Part shown: piece by piece, positions 16,842-26,803 of the stretch | How positions within the stretch are numbered: the stretch's first letter is position 1 | How the letters are laid out: each line of letters begins with the position of its first letter | From: Caballeronia sp. GAFFF1 | GTDB lineage: Bacteria; Pseudomonadota; Gammaproteobacteria; Burkholderiales; Burkholderiaceae | DNA: 64,000 bases | Assembly: GCF_023630705.1 (NCBI RefSeq) | Contig: NZ_JALQEM010000019.1 | Coordinates: 1 to 64,000 of the forward strand | Reading direction: 5' to 3' | Translations under genes and position numbers: made by a program | The notes under the pieces: generated by a model | What the model was told of the DNA's origin: nothing | Databases searched by the model: none | What the model saw: only the letters and a program-made list of their open reading frames with translations

Positions 16842-17639
16842 ATGCCGAAGCTCTTCTTCCGTGCGCGACGCACTGTGCTCGCCGCGCTCGCCGTCACGCC
16901 GCTTTTCGCCTTCACTGCTCCGGCAAACGCCGACACGCTCGACACCATCGCCAAGAGCGGCACCCTGCGCGTGGCCGTGCCCGAGGACTATCCGCCGTTC
17001 GGCTCTGTCGGTGCCGACATGCAGCCGCAAGGCTATGACGTGGACATGGCCGCATTGCTCGCCAAGTCGATGAAGGTCAAGCTCCAGCTCGTGCCCGTGA
17101 ATAGCGCGAACCGCATTCCGTATCTCACGACGAACAAGGTCGATCTGGTGATTTCGTCGCTCGGCAAGACCCCGGAGCGAGAGAAAGTGCTGGACTTCTC
17201 GACGCCTTATGCGCCCTATTTTCAAGGGGTTTTCGGTCCCGCCGACATCAAGGTGGGCGGCCCGGCCGATCTCACCGGAAAGACCGTGGGCGCGACGCGC
17301 GGCGCGCTTGAAGAGATTGCGCTGTCGCAAATGGCGCCGAACGCCACCATCAAACGCTTCGAGGACAACAACGCGACCATCTCCGCATTCCTCTCGGGAC
17401 AGGTTCAGTTGATCGCGGCGGGCAATATCGTCGCCGCGGCGATCCTCGCGAAGAATCCGCCGCGTCGGCCTGAAGCGAAGTTCATCATCAAGGATTCGCC
17501 GTGCTTCGTCGGCATGAACAAGAACGAGCCGCGCTTGATGGCCAAGGTCGACGACACCATCGCGCAGGCGAAAAAGGACGGCACGCTCAACGCCATGTCC
17601 AAGAAGTGGTTCGGCCAGCCGCTGCCTGCCAGTCTGTAA
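16842..17639 (+). CDS. Polar amino-acid ABC transporter, periplasmic binding protein
   Basis: A protein of 265 residues of the SBP_bac_3 class. A Sec signal peptide (MPKLFFRARRTVLAALAV...APANA) is followed by the family opening SGTLRVAVPEDYPPFG, then DVDMAALLAKSM and the hinge motif LTGKTVGATRG. Aromatic and charged residues around DYPPFGS are expected to contact the ligand's amino-acid group. The ATG at 16842 is preferred over 16824 because AAGGA lies 6 nt before it and the signal peptide starts there. The exact substrate cannot be told; polar or acidic amino acids are typical. It is the first gene of a four-gene transporter embedded between ureD and ureA. Confidence 0.88.
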   Translation: MPKLFFRARRTVLAALAVTPLFAFTAPANADTLDTIAKSGTLRVAVPEDYPPFGSVGADMQPQGYDVDMAALLAKSMKVKLQLVPVNSANRIPYLTTNKVDLVISSLGKTPEREKVLDFSTPYAPYFQGVFGPADIKVGGPADLTGKTVGATRGALEEIALSQMAPNATIKRFEDNNATISAFLSGQVQLIAAGNIVAAAILAKNPPRRPEAKFIIKDSPCFVGMNKNEPRLMAKVDDTIAQAKKDGTLNAMSKKWFGQPLPASL

Positions 17640-17657
17640 CGCAAGGCGCTCGACTGC

Positions 17658-18347
17658 ATGGCCTATCAACTGGAATTCGCCGACTTCGCGAACTACGCGG
17701 GCATGTTTGCGAGCGGCGCCGCAACGACGCTTGCGCTGACCGCCATCTCGACGGCGCTTGGCGTATCGCTCGGCGTGACCGGCGCGGCCGCTCGCGACAG
17801 CGATCGCGCGTGGCTGCGTTCGCTCGTCGGCGGCTATGTCGAAGCGATCCGCAACACGCCGTTCATCGTGCAACTGTTCTTCGTGTTCTTCGGGCTGCCC
17901 GCGCTCGGCATTCATCTGAGCGAGTACGTCGCAGCCATTGTCGCCATGACGTTGAACCTCGGCGCGTATTCCATCGAGATCATTCGTGCGGGCATCGCGG
18001 CGGTGCCGAAGGGGCATCATGAAGCCGCGGCATCGCTTGCGATGTCGCGCAATGAAGCCTTCCGGCATGTCGTGTTGCCGCAGGCGCTCGCCAAGGTCTT
18101 CCCCGCGCTCGCAAGCCAGATCGTCATCACGATGCTCGGATCCGCCGTGGTCTCGCAGATCTCCGTGCCCGATCTGACGTATGCCGCGAGCTATATCCAG
18201 TCGCGCAACTTCCGCGCATTCGAGACCTGCTTTCTGGTCACCGCTTCGTATCTGGCGCTCGCGCTCGTGCTGCGCGTGGCGCTCAATGCAGCAGGCAAGC
18301 GTCTTTTCATGCCTGGCGCAAGCGCCCGCGGAGGTCACGCGCGATGA
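17658..18347 (+). CDS. Amino-acid ABC transporter permease (first subunit)
   Basis: A HisMQ-type inner-membrane permease of 229 residues. The conserved segments are EAIRNTPFIVQLFFVFFGLPALG and the cytoplasmic EAA loop EAAASLAMSRNEAFRHVVLPQAL, which docks the ATPase. Four to five transmembrane segments are apparent. It overlaps the next permease by 4 nt (ATGA), giving 1:1 coupling of a heterodimeric channel. Confidence 0.9.
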   Translation: MAYQLEFADFANYAGMFASGAATTLALTAISTALGVSLGVTGAAARDSDRAWLRSLVGGYVEAIRNTPFIVQLFFVFFGLPALGIHLSEYVAAIVAMTLNLGAYSIEIIRAGIAAVPKGHHEAAASLAMSRNEAFRHVVLPQALAKVFPALASQIVITMLGSAVVSQISVPDLTYAASYIQSRNFRAFETCFLVTASYLALALVLRVALNAAGKRLFMPGASARGGHAR

Positions 18348-18994
18348 TCGAATTCTCCTTCGCGCAAATCTTCGAGAACCTGCTGCTGGCCGCGCGCTGG
18401 ACCGTCGTGCTGTCGATCGTATCGTTCGTGCTCGGCGGCATCGTCGGCTTCGCGCTCCTGGTGATGCGCGTATCGAAGTACGAAGTCCTGCGCGCGCTGG
18501 TGAAGGGCTACATTCAGGTATTCCAGGGCACGCCGCTCTTGATGCAACTGTTCCTCGTCTTCTTCGGGCTGCCCTTGCTCGGCATCGATGTGTCGCCCTG
18601 GGTTGCCGCCACCGTCGGGCTCACGCTTTTCACGAGCGCCTATCTCGCGGAAATATGGCGCGGTGCGGTGGAAGCGGTGCCCAAGGGCCAGTGGGAAGCG
18701 TCGTCCAGTCTTGCGATGAGCTATTTCGAGCAGCTTCGTCATGTGGTCCTCCCGCAGGCCACGCGCATCGCCGTCGGGCCGACGGTCGGCTTCGCCGTGC
18801 AGGCGGTGAAGGATACGGCGCTCGTCTCCATCATCGGCTTCACGGAACTCACGAAGGCCGGCACGATGATATCGAACGCGACGTTCCGCCCGTTTCTCGT
18901 CTATGGCCTCGTCGCGATCATCTACTTCGTTCTATGTTATCCGCTGACGCGCTATGCGCGCACGCTGGAAAGGAAATGGCATGCCGCTCGTTGA
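18344..18994 (+). CDS. Amino-acid ABC transporter permease (second subunit)
   Basis: A HisMQ-type permease of 216 residues, paralogous to the preceding gene. Motifs are IQVFQGTPLLMQLFLVFFGLP and the EAA loop EASSSLAMSYFEQLRHVVLPQA. Its 3' end overlaps the ATPase start by 14 nt. Together the two permeases form the channel for the solute captured by the binding protein at 16842. Confidence 0.9.
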   Translation: MIEFSFAQIFENLLLAARWTVVLSIVSFVLGGIVGFALLVMRVSKYEVLRALVKGYIQVFQGTPLLMQLFLVFFGLPLLGIDVSPWVAATVGLTLFTSAYLAEIWRGAVEAVPKGQWEASSSLAMSYFEQLRHVVLPQATRIAVGPTVGFAVQAVKDTALVSIIGFTELTKAGTMISNATFRPFLVYGLVAIIYFVLCYPLTRYARTLERKWHAAR

Positions 18995-19700
18995 AACGCG
19001 CAATCTGCACAAGCACTTCGGCTCGAATCAGGTCCTGAAGGGCATCGACTTCTCGGTCGAGCGCGGGCAAGTGGTGTCCATCATCGGCAAAAGCGGCTCG
19101 GGCAAGAGCACGCTGCTGCGCACGCTCAATGGTCTCGAGAGCATCGACGAAGGCTCGATCGAAATCGACGGCGAGCATATCGACGCGCGACGCGCAGACT
19201 TGCGCGCGCTGCGGCTCAAGGTCGGCATGGTCTTTCAGCAATACAATCTCTTTCCGCATCTCACCGCCGGGCAGAACGTGATGCTGGCGCAAACGGTCGT
19301 CAAGAAGATTCATAAGGCAAAGGCGCGCGCGACCGCGCATACCGTGCTGGAACGCGTCGGCCTCGGCGACAAGTTCGATGCCTATCCGGAGCAATTGTCC
19401 GGCGGACAACAGCAACGCGTCGCCATTGCGCGCGCGTTGGCGATGAATCCGAGCGTGCTCTTGTGCGATGAAATCACGTCCGCGCTCGATCCCGAACTCG
19501 TCGGCGAAGTACTGGCCGTCGTCGAAGACCTTGCGCGCGATGGCATGACGCTCATCATGGTGACGCACGAGATGCGGTTCGCGCGCAACGTGAGCGACAA
19601 AGTCGTCTTCATGCATCAGGGACGCGTGTGGGAATCCGGCGCGCCGGAGCAAATCTTCGAGCGGCCCGCGAGTGTCGAGCTGCAACGCTTCATTCAATGA
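18981..19700 (+). CDS. Amino-acid ABC transporter ATPase
   Basis: A GlnQ/HisP-type ATPase of 239 residues starting MPLVETRNLHKHFGSNQVLKG. Walker A is GKSGSGKST, the Q-loop FQQYNLFPH, the signature LSGGQQQRVAIARAL and the Walker B region VLLCDEITSALDPE; the switch His is in TLIMVTHEM. The start at 18981 follows AAGGAAATGGC and overlaps the upstream permease, so it is translationally coupled. It is followed by an 89-bp gap and then ureA. Confidence 0.92.
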   Translation: MPLVETRNLHKHFGSNQVLKGIDFSVERGQVVSIIGKSGSGKSTLLRTLNGLESIDEGSIEIDGEHIDARRADLRALRLKVGMVFQQYNLFPHLTAGQNVMLAQTVVKKIHKAKARATAHTVLERVGLGDKFDAYPEQLSGGQQQRVAIARALAMNPSVLLCDEITSALDPELVGEVLAVVEDLARDGMTLIMVTHEMRFARNVSDKVVFMHQGRVWESGAPEQIFERPASVELQRFIQ

Positions 19701-19789
19701 CAAGCCCGCTGAAAGCTCGCTCACAAAGCGGTCCAAGAACAGAAAGCAAGTGCTAGCATGACGAAGCCCATCGCCTACACAACACGTTC

Positions 19790-20092
19790 ATGAAACTCAC
19801 GCCTCGCGAAAAGGACAAGCTCTTGATCTTCACGGCGGCGCTGCTCGCCGAGAGGCGCCGCGCGCGCGGCCTCAAGCTCAATCATCCGGAAGCCGTCGCG
19901 TTCATTTCCGCCGCGTTGATGGAAGCCGCGCGCGATGGCAAGACCGTCGCCGAAGTCATGCATTACGGCACCACGCTGCTCACGCGCGACGACGTCATGG
20001 AAGGCGTGCCGGAAATGATTCCCGACATACAGATCGAAGCAACCTTCCCCGATGGCACGAAGCTCGTGACCGTCCACCATCCCATTCCTTGA
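19790..20092 (+). CDS. ureA: Urease gamma subunit
   Basis: A protein of 100 residues, the standard gamma-subunit length. It begins [23 protein letters not shown] and contains [11 protein letters not shown] and DGKTVAEVM, all hallmark UreA segments. It forms the trimer-of-trimers urease core with UreB and UreC in the cytoplasm. ureB starts 11 bp after the stop. Confidence 0.97.
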   Translation: MKLTPREKDKLLIFTAALLAERRRARGLKLNHPEAVAFISAALMEAARDGKTVAEVMHYGTTLLTRDDVMEGVPEMIPDIQIEATFPDGTKLVTVHHPIP

Positions 20093-20103
20093 AGACGCAC
20101 GCG

Positions 20104-20409
20104 ATGATTCCCGGCGAATATCTGATCGACGACGGCGAGCACGAACTCAACGCAGGCCGCGAGACCGTGTCCGTCGTCGTCGCGAACAGCGGCGACCGGC
20201 CCGTGCAGGTCGGCTCGCATTACCACTTCTACGAAGTCAACACGGCGCTTCTCTTCGAGCGCGAGAAGACGCGCGGCTTTCGGCTGAACATCGCGGCGGG
20301 CACCGCCGTGCGTTTTGAGCCGGGACAGGAACGCACGGTCGAACTCGTCGCGCTCGCGGGCGATCGTCACGTGTACGGCTTCAATGGCCTCGTAATGGGC
20401 CCACTCTGA
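20104..20409 (+). CDS. ureB: Urease beta subunit
   Basis: A protein of 101 residues beginning [19 protein letters not shown], the canonical UreB start. It also contains [17 protein letters not shown] and the closing [13 protein letters not shown]. The ATG at 20104 is chosen; an upstream TTG at 20089 that overlaps the ureA stop would add five unconserved residues. ureC follows after 16 bp. Confidence 0.97.
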   Translation: MIPGEYLIDDGEHELNAGRETVSVVVANSGDRPVQVGSHYHFYEVNTALLFEREKTRGFRLNIAAGTAVRFEPGQERTVELVALAGDRHVYGFNGLVMGPL

Positions 20410-20425
20410 TCAGGACATCAACGAC

Positions 20426-22132
20426 ATGACGCTACGCATCGGCCGCCGCGCATACGCGGAAATGTTCGGCCCGACGACCGGCGACCGCGTGCGCCTTGCG
20501 GACACCGATCTCATCATCGAAGTCGAACGGGACTTCACCACGTACGGAGAAGAAGTGAAGTTCGGCGGCGGCAAGGTGATTCGCGACGGCATGGGCCAGT
20601 CGCAACGCACCTCCGCCGATGTGGTCGATACAGTCATCACGAATGCGCTGATTCTCGATCACTGGGGCATCGTGAAGGCCGATATCGGCATCAAGAGCGG
20701 GCGCATCTTCGCGGTCGGCAAGGCGGGCAATCCCGACATTCAGCCGAACGTGACCATTGCCATCGGCGCGGCCACCGAAGTGATCGCGGGCGAAGGCATG
20801 ATCGTGACCGCGGGCGGCATCGACACGCATATCCACTTCATCAGCCCGCAGCAGATCGACGAGGCGCTCGCGAGCGGCGTCACGACGATGCTCGGCGGCG
20901 GCACCGGCCCCGCGACGGGCACGAACGCGACGACCTGCACGCCGGGTCCGTGGCACATGGAACGCATGCTGCAAGCCGCCGATGGCTGGCCGATAAACCT
21001 CGGCTTTCTCGGCAAGGGCAATGCGAGCCTGCCCGAGCCGCTCATCGAGCAAGTGAAGGCCGGCGCCATTGGGCTCAAGCTGCACGAGGACTGGGGCACG
21101 ACGCCCGCGGCCATCGACAACTGTCTTTCCGTCGCGGACGATACCGATACGCAAGTCGCCATCCACACGGACACGCTGAACGAAGCGGGCTTCGTCGAAA
21201 CGACGGTGGCCGCGTTCAAGGGCCGCACGATCCACACGTATCACACGGAAGGCGCGGGCGGCGGTCATGCGCCGGACATCATCAAGGTGTGCGGCGAGCC
21301 GAACGTGCTGCCCTCGTCCACCAATCCGACGCGACCCTACACCGTCAATACGCTCGACGAGCATCTCGACATGCTGATGGTGTGCCATCATCTGGACCCG
21401 TCGATTGCGGAGGACATTGCCTTCGCCGAGTCGCGCATACGCCGCGAGACCATCGCGGCCGAGGACATTCTCCACGATCTCGGCGCGCTCTCGATGTTGT
21501 CGTCCGACTCGCAGGCGATGGGCCGCGTCGGCGAAGTCATCATTCGCACATGGCAGACCGCGCACAAGATGAAGGTGCAGCGCGGCGCGCTTGCGGAGGA
21601 CAACGCGCGCAACGACAATTTCCGCGCGAAACGCTATGTCGCAAAGTACACGATCAACCCCGCGATCACGCATGGCATCGCGCATGAAGTGGGTTCCATC
21701 GAGCCGGGCAAGTGGGCCGATCTCGTCTTCTGGGAGCCGGCGTTCTTCGGCGTGAAGCCCGCGATGATCGTCAAGGGCGGCATGATCGCGCTCGCGCAAA
21801 TGGGCGATCCGAACGCCTCCATTCCGACGCCGCAGCCGGTGCATTACCGCGAGATGTTCGCGACGCGCGGCGGCGCGCTCGGCAAGACATCGCTCACGTT
21901 CGTGTCGCAACTGGCGATGGAGTCGCGTATAACCGATCGTTATGGCCTGAAGAAACAGGTCGTCGCGGTGAAGAACTGCCGCACTGTGACGAAGGCCGAC
22001 ATGATTCACAATGCATGGCAGCCGTCCATCAGCGTCGATCCGCAGACCTACCAGGTGATCGCCAACGGACAACTGCTCACTTGCGATCCCGCCACCGTGC
22101 TGCCGATGGCGCAACGCTACTTTCTGTTCTGA
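20426..22132 (+). CDS. ureC: Urease alpha (catalytic) subunit
   Basis: A protein of 568 residues, full length for UreC, which hydrolyses urea to ammonia and carbamate at a di-nickel centre. The nickel ligands His135 and His137 lie in THIHFISPQ, the carbamylated lysine is Lys218 in GLKLHEDWG, and the catalytic-flap MVCHHLD contains His321/His322. The [16 protein letters not shown] opening is standard. All catalytic residues that can be checked by eye are present. The accessory gene ureE starts 7 bp later. Confidence 0.98.
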   Translation: MTLRIGRRAYAEMFGPTTGDRVRLADTDLIIEVERDFTTYGEEVKFGGGKVIRDGMGQSQRTSADVVDTVITNALILDHWGIVKADIGIKSGRIFAVGKAGNPDIQPNVTIAIGAATEVIAGEGMIVTAGGIDTHIHFISPQQIDEALASGVTTMLGGGTGPATGTNATTCTPGPWHMERMLQAADGWPINLGFLGKGNASLPEPLIEQVKAGAIGLKLHEDWGTTPAAIDNCLSVADDTDTQVAIHTDTLNEAGFVETTVAAFKGRTIHTYHTEGAGGGHAPDIIKVCGEPNVLPSSTNPTRPYTVNTLDEHLDMLMVCHHLDPSIAEDIAFAESRIRRETIAAEDILHDLGALSMLSSDSQAMGRVGEVIIRTWQTAHKMKVQRGALAEDNARNDNFRAKRYVAKYTINPAITHGIAHEVGSIEPGKWADLVFWEPAFFGVKPAMIVKGGMIALAQMGDPNASIPTPQPVHYREMFATRGGALGKTSLTFVSQLAMESRITDRYGLKKQVVAVKNCRTVTKADMIHNAWQPSISVDPQTYQVIANGQLLTCDPATVLPMAQRYFLF

Positions 22133-22139
22133 TCGTCTC

Positions 22140-22724
22140 ATGCGTACCATCGACAAACGTCTTACCGCCAAACTGGCATCCGTGCTCATCAAGCGCGCGC
22201 CCACGCTGACGCTCGCTTTCGATGCGCGCTGCAAGAGCCGCCTCGCCGCCACGCTCGACAACGGCGAGGAAGTCGCGCTCGTAATGCCGCGCGGCACCGT
22301 GCTCGCGAATGACGACGTTCTCGTGGCCGACGACGGCGGGCTCGTGCGTATCATTGCTGCGGCTGAAGACGTGCTCGTCGTGCGCGCGGTAAACCCGCTG
22401 ACGTTGATGCGGGTCGCCTATCACCTCGGCAATCGGCACACGCCTGTGGAGATCCACGCGGATCATCTGAAGCTCGAAGCCGATGCCGTGCTCGAAGACA
22501 TGGTGGCGCGGCTCGGCGCCACCGTGACGCGCGAATCGCAGCCGTTTCAGCCGGAGACCGGCGCGTATGGCGGCGGTCACAAGCATGGTCACGACGAAAC
22601 CTTCAGCGAGGACTATGCGCTCGCGCAGAAGGTGTATCACGAGCACCATGGGCACGATCATTCGTCATGCGGGCATGACCACGCGCATGGACACCATCAC
22701 CACCACGGTCATGCGCACGACTGA
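22140..22724 (+). CDS. ureE: Urease nickel metallochaperone UreE
   Basis: A protein of 194 residues with an N-terminal UreE domain (LPRG-like [11 protein letters not shown]) and a C-terminal metal-binding domain ([12 protein letters not shown]). The long His/Asp-rich tail ([18 protein letters not shown] then a run of His) can bind several nickel ions. It donates nickel to the UreDFG complex. The 3' end overlaps the ureF start by 14 nt. Confidence 0.95.
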   Translation: MRTIDKRLTAKLASVLIKRAPTLTLAFDARCKSRLAATLDNGEEVALVMPRGTVLANDDVLVADDGGLVRIIAAAEDVLVVRAVNPLTLMRVAYHLGNRHTPVEIHADHLKLEADAVLEDMVARLGATVTRESQPFQPETGAYGGGHKHGHDETFSEDYALAQKVYHEHHGHDHSSCGHDHAHGHHHHHGHAHD

Positions 22725-23391
22725 ACTCACTGCGCTCCTGCATCTCGCGTCGCCGGCGCTGCCTATCGGCGCGTTCAGTTATTCGCAGGGTCTGGAAGCC
22801 GCGATCGAACACGGCTTCATCCGCGATGCCGACACCACCCGCGAGTGGATCGCGAGCGGTCTCGCGAACGTGTTGGCGCGTGGCGAATTGCCTTTCATCG
22901 CGCACCAGATGGAACGCTGGCGCGCGCACGATGCAGCGTCGCTCGCGCATGCCAACGACGAGTACATCGCAAGCCGCGAGTCCGCCGAACTGCGACGCGA
23001 AACCGAGCAGATGGGATGGTCGCTCGCGCAACTGTGCGCATCGCTCGAATGGGGCGATGCGGCGCGCCGTGAAACGCTCGCCGCGATGAAGCCCATCGCG
23101 CAACCGACGGCGTTCGCATTTGCCGCGTATGCGCACGACGCCGCGCCCGATGCCGCGCTTGCCGCGTATGCGTTCAGTTGGGTCGAGAATCAGGCCGCCG
23201 CCGCGTTGAAGGCCGTGCCGCTCGGTCAACTCGCGGGCCAGCGGATTATCGTCGCGTTGCGTGGGCCGATAGACGACGCGGTGGCTCGCGCGCTGGTTAC
23301 ATCGCCCGATGAAATCAACACATTCGCGCCGCAACTCGGCATTTTTTCTGCGCGGCACGAGTCGCAATACTCGCGGCTCTTTCGCTCGTAA
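22711..23391 (+). CDS. ureF: Urease accessory protein UreF
   Basis: A protein of 226 residues starting [35 protein letters not shown] (hallmark portion [14 protein letters not shown]). UreF is an all-helical protein that binds UreD-urease and gates UreG GTPase action. The start at 22711 lies within the His-rich end of ureE and matches the family N-terminus; longer in-frame starts would read through the ureE tail in another frame and are rejected. Confidence 0.94.
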   Translation: MRTTELTALLHLASPALPIGAFSYSQGLEAAIEHGFIRDADTTREWIASGLANVLARGELPFIAHQMERWRAHDAASLAHANDEYIASRESAELRRETEQMGWSLAQLCASLEWGDAARRETLAAMKPIAQPTAFAFAAYAHDAAPDAALAAYAFSWVENQAAAALKAVPLGQLAGQRIIVALRGPIDDAVARALVTSPDEINTFAPQLGIFSARHESQYSRLFRS

Positions 23392-23416
23392 CTTCTTTGC
23401 TTAGAACCGATATCGC

Positions 23417-24067
23417 ATGAACGCTCCCGCTTATTCCGCCGCCGCTCGTCGAACGAAGAAACTGCCGCCGTTGCGCGTGGGCGTCGGCGGACCGGTCGGC
23501 TCCGGCAAGACGACGCTGCTCGAAATGCTCTGCAAGGCGATGCGCGATCACTACGATCTCGTCGCCATTACCAACGACATCTACACGAAGGAAGATCAGC
23601 GTCTCTTGACCGTCGCGGGCGCGTTGCCGGCCGAGCGAATCATGGGCGTGGAGACAGGCGGCTGCCCGCATACCGCCATTCGCGAGGACGCGTCGATCAA
23701 TCTCGAAGCGGTGGATCGCATGGTGTCGCGCTTTCCGGATGCGGATATCGTCTTTATCGAATCCGGCGGCGACAATCTGGCCGCGACGTTCAGCCCCGAA
23801 CTCTCGGACCTGACCATCTACGTGATCGACGTGGCCGGCGGCGAGAAGATTCCGCGCAAGGGCGGGCCGGGCATCACGAAGTCGGACCTGCTCGTCATCA
23901 ACAAGACGGACCTCGCGCCTTACGTCGGCGCGAATCTGGACGTCATGGCGTCCGATGCGAGAAAGATGCGTGGCGAGCGGCCGTTCGTCATGTGCAATCT
24001 GAAGGCGCTCGAAGGGCTCGATAGCGTGATCGCGTTCATCGAAAAGAAGGGCCTGCTGATCGGCTAA
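23417..24067 (+). CDS. ureG: Urease accessory GTPase UreG
   Basis: A SIMIBI-class GTPase of 216 residues. The P-loop is [13 protein letters not shown], the nickel-binding CPH motif is in [11 protein letters not shown], and the base-recognition motif is in [13 protein letters not shown] hydrolysis drives nickel insertion into urease. It is the last gene of the urease run and is followed by a long hairpin. Confidence 0.97.
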   Translation: MNAPAYSAAARRTKKLPPLRVGVGGPVGSGKTTLLEMLCKAMRDHYDLVAITNDIYTKEDQRLLTVAGALPAERIMGVETGGCPHTAIREDASINLEAVDRMVSRFPDADIVFIESGGDNLAATFSPELSDLTIYVIDVAGGEKIPRKGGPGITKSDLLVINKTDLAPYVGANLDVMASDARKMRGERPFVMCNLKALEGLDSVIAFIEKKGLLIG

Positions 24068-24072
24068 ATGGC

Positions 24073-24116
24073 GCGCGGCCAGCCGGCGAACCATGTCGCC
24101 AGTGGCCGCGCAGTTT
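24073..24116 (+). terminator. Hairpin after ureG
   Basis: GCGCGGCCA (24073–24081) pairs with TGGCCGCGC (24103–24111), enclosing a second stem GGCGA/TCGCC (24085–24100), followed by a short GTTT. It is placed 5 bp after the ureG stop. The T-tract is weak, so termination efficiency is uncertain. Confidence 0.6.
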
Positions 24117-24130
24117 CGGCTTGCAGCAGT

Positions 24131-24313
24131 TCAGCGCGACCCGTGCCGCTGCTTCGCGCCGCCGCCGGCGCCGTGGTCTTTCCCGGCCTTGGTGTGATTC
24201 GCTGCATGCTGGCCGCTGGCGGGCTTGCTGCTGCTCGTCGTCGCAGGCTTGCCGGACTGGTTTTCTGCCTTGACGTCCTGCTCGGTCTTGCTGGTGGGCG
24301 GAGCTGTCTTCAT
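24131..24313 (-). CDS. Small hydrophilic hypothetical protein
   Basis: A 60-residue ORF, rich in Lys, Ser, Thr, Ala and Gly (MKTAPPTSKTEQDVKAENQ..., ending GGGAKQRHGSR), with no hydrophobic segment and an apparently disordered composition. An AGAGG ribosome site lies 8 nt before the ATG at 24313, which argues that it is translated. It sits alone between the convergent ends of ureG and waaA. I recognise no family. Confidence 0.5.
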   Translation of the reverse strand: MKTAPPTSKTEQDVKAENQSGKPATTSSSKPASGQHAANHTKAGKDHGAGGGAKQRHGSR

Positions 24314-24462
24314 GCTGGAGTCCTCTTCGTTCGCACAACGTTGAAACGATGCATATCTGGCATGCGGATCGACCTGCGTGTGCCGGTCGCGTGTTTCCGA
24401 CCGACCGTGCGCTTTATGCCTGTGCTGCATAGGCGTTCGATCCACTCATCGTTTCGCAAGCG

Positions 24463-25812
24463 TCATTCCACGAGCCGCAGCGAGTCGGCCTGACTGAGTC
24501 GCCCGCTCTCTTCTTCCAGCATGACGCCGAGGATTTCCACCGTCCGTTCCGTCGCGCCGCGATGCCGCGCCGCGAATGCCGCCGCCGCCGCGCTCATCGC
24601 AATACGGCGCGCTTTATCGTTGAACAGTTCGCGCAAGCCCTGAGCGAGCGACTGCGGACTGTCGACGCGCGACGCCGCGCCCGCCGCGATGGCGTCGTTG
24701 GTCGCCTGCGTGAAGTTGAACGTATGTGGCCCGATCAGCACCGGTACGCCCGCCGCGCACGCTTCGATCAGATTCTGCCCGCCGAGCGGCAGCAGACTTC
24801 CACCGATGAACGCGAGGTCGGCCGCCGCATAGTAGGCGCCGAGTTCGCCCATCGAATCGCCGAGCAAAACCTGCACGCCCGACGGCAACGGCGGCGGCAC
24901 GTCCGCGCCCGATCCCGCCGCCACCGGCTTGGGCGCCCACACGGAACGGCGCGCGCTCGTCATGCCCACGGTCGCGATCAGCGCGGAGACTTCGTCGAAA
25001 CGTTGAGGATGGCGCGGCACGAGAATGAGCAGCGCGTTCGGCACGTTCAGAGCGGCGAACGCGCGCAGCACCAGCGACTCCTCTCCTTCGCGCGTGCTCG
25101 CCGCGACCCAGACGGGCCGCTCGCCGATGGCCGCGCGCCATGCCTGCCCGCGCGCGACGAGTTCAGGCGGCGCGGTCATGTCGAACTTGAGATTGCCGAG
25201 CACTGCCACATTGCGCGCGCCGAGCGCGGTGAGCCGTTCGGCGTCCGAAGGCGTCTGCGCGAGCACGCGCGAAAAGCCGCCGAACACTTCGCGCACCGGA
25301 CGCCCAAAGCGCGCTGCCCGCCGATACGACCGCTCCGACATGCGCGCATTCGTCAGCACGAGCGGCACGTCGGCGCGACGACATTCGTCGATGAGCGTCG
25401 GCCAGACTTCCGTCTCCATCACGATGCCGATCGACGGCCGCCACGCGCGCAGAAAACGCCGCACGAGATGCGGCAGATCGTACGGAAGATAGCTGCGCAT
25501 CACGCGATTGCCGAACAGCTCGACGCCCGTCGCCCGGCCGCTCGGCGTCATGTGCGTGATGAGGAGACGCGCTTCTGGATGCGCCTTCATCAACGCTTCG
25601 ATGAGCGGCTGCGCGGCGCGCGTCTCGCCGACCGACACCGCATGCACCCAGATGAGCGGCGCGAGATCGTCGGCGCGGCGCGCGGGGCCGCGTCCGAAGC
25701 GTTCGCCGATATGCTCGCGATAGCCGCGCTCCTTGCGCGAGCGGATCAGAAGCCGCAGCACCGCGAGCGGCGCGACGATCCACCACATCGCGCGATAAAT
25801 CGCCCTCAGCAC
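24463..25812 (-). CDS. waaA: 3-deoxy-D-manno-octulosonic acid (Kdo) transferase
   Basis: A protein of about 449 residues from a GTG at 25812 (VLRAIYRAMWW), which matches the usual short N-terminus before the single membrane anchor. An ATG at 25788 is the alternative, and a longer ORF to 26016 runs into the neighbouring gene. WaaA motifs are visible: RKERGYREHIGERFG, HAVSVGETRAA with the catalytic-base Glu63, VMETEVWPTL, and FIGGSLLPLGGQNLIE. It adds Kdo to lipid IVA at the inner face of the inner membrane. It lies downstream of waaC and kdoO on the same strand, forming an LPS core set. Confidence 0.92.
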   Translation of the reverse strand: MLRAIYRAMWWIVAPLAVLRLLIRSRKERGYREHIGERFGRGPARRADDLAPLIWVHAVSVGETRAAQPLIEALMKAHPEARLLITHMTPSGRATGVELFGNRVMRSYLPYDLPHLVRRFLRAWRPSIGIVMETEVWPTLIDECRRADVPLVLTNARMSERSYRRAARFGRPVREVFGGFSRVLAQTPSDAERLTALGARNVAVLGNLKFDMTAPPELVARGQAWRAAIGERPVWVAASTREGEESLVLRAFAALNVPNALLILVPRHPQRFDEVSALIATVGMTSARRSVWAPKPVAAGSGADVPPPLPSGVQVLLGDSMGELGAYYAAADLAFIGGSLLPLGGQNLIEACAAGVPVLIGPHTFNFTQATNDAIAAGAASRVDSPQSLAQGLRELFNDKARRIAMSAAAAAFAARHRGATERTVEILGVMLEEESGRLSQADSLRLVE

Positions 25813-25862
25813 GACAGCCGAGAGCGGCGCAGCGGGCGCGGACGGAGCGGACCGGGCGCCGC

Positions 25863-26747
25863 TCAAACGAGCGCCCTGCCCTTGAGCCGTTCGAGGATGC
25901 CTAGCGGCGCGTGATCGGGCCGCGCCATCGCTTTCACGGGCAGGAAGAAGGTCTGCTCCATCATGAACTGGCCGGACATCACCGCGTGCGAGGTCTGATC
26001 GGAAAAGCAGACCCACACGGAACCGGGCGGAAACGGCATGGTTTCCTGCGGCGAGGACTTCTGATATTCGAGGTTGGCCTTCATCGCGTCGTGCAGATGC
26101 AGCATCAGATGGTCATACTCGCTGCGCTTGCTCTTGGTGATGTGCAGCAAATTCATGAGCCACGCCGAACCCGGCGCCTGCGGCTTGATGTCGGGCAAGA
26201 AGCGCCGCGCCATCTGCTCGAACGGCTCGCCGACGCGCCACACGCGCGGCGTGCCGTTGGGGTTCACGTTGGTGAACACGCGCAGGATGCGCTCGCCGTA
26301 GTTGGGGCGCGACGGAAAGGCATCGACGTGCAGGCGGCTGTCGTCCTTGCGCCACGACGTTTCGCGCGTTTCCACCTGATGCAGCCGCAGGCTCGTCGGC
26401 GCGACGCGAAGCTTGCCGTCGTATTCGGGAAAGAGGCCGTCGACGAGCGAGCGCGCATTCGCCTGATACCGCGCGATGAGCGAACGCACCGCCGACTGCA
26501 TCACGTTGTCGCCGAGCACGCCGTTGAGCGCGCCGCCGTTGGGCGCGAGGCTGATGTTCTTGCGCTTCGGGTCCGCGATCTTCGGGTCGAGCAGCGCGCG
26601 CTCGCCGCCTTCGATTGCGAAGCGCAGATTGGGAAAATAGAGGACCTTGCCGTCTTCCACGCCGGCAAGCAGCGCCTCGCGCGGCACCGACAGGTTCTTG
26701 CCCTGCCAGTCGCATGATTCGACTTCGATAATTTGAGATTCCGTCAT
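25863..26747 (-). CDS. kdoO: Kdo hydroxylase (Fe(II)/2-oxoglutarate-type)
   Basis: A protein of 294 residues starting MTESQIIEVESCDWQGKN. It has the iron-binding H-x-D motif LHVDAFPSR (His140, Asp142) and a later SDQTSHAV that can supply the distal His. The overall pattern matches the Kdo 3-hydroxylase family known from Burkholderia and Yersinia, which converts the outer Kdo of the LPS inner core to Ko. Placement between waaC and waaA supports this strongly. The ATG at 26747 is chosen because the upstream in-frame extension is a low-complexity Arg-rich shadow of waaC. The predicted consequence is a Ko-containing core. Confidence 0.85.
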   Translation of the reverse strand: MTESQIIEVESCDWQGKNLSVPREALLAGVEDGKVLYFPNLRFAIEGGERALLDPKIADPKRKNISLAPNGGALNGVLGDNVMQSAVRSLIARYQANARSLVDGLFPEYDGKLRVAPTSLRLHQVETRETSWRKDDSRLHVDAFPSRPNYGERILRVFTNVNPNGTPRVWRVGEPFEQMARRFLPDIKPQAPGSAWLMNLLHITKSKRSEYDHLMLHLHDAMKANLEYQKSSPQETMPFPPGSVWVCFSDQTSHAVMSGQFMMEQTFFLPVKAMARPDHAPLGILERLKGRALV

Positions 26748-26803
26748 GTGCTCTCGAACTTGAGTTGGCTCGCGCACGGCGCCAAGGCTACTGACCCGAC
26801 GCG

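Noticed and set aside
20432..22354. 640-codon minus-strand open frame opposite ureC
   Set aside because: Antisense shadow of a gene with all catalytic residues present.
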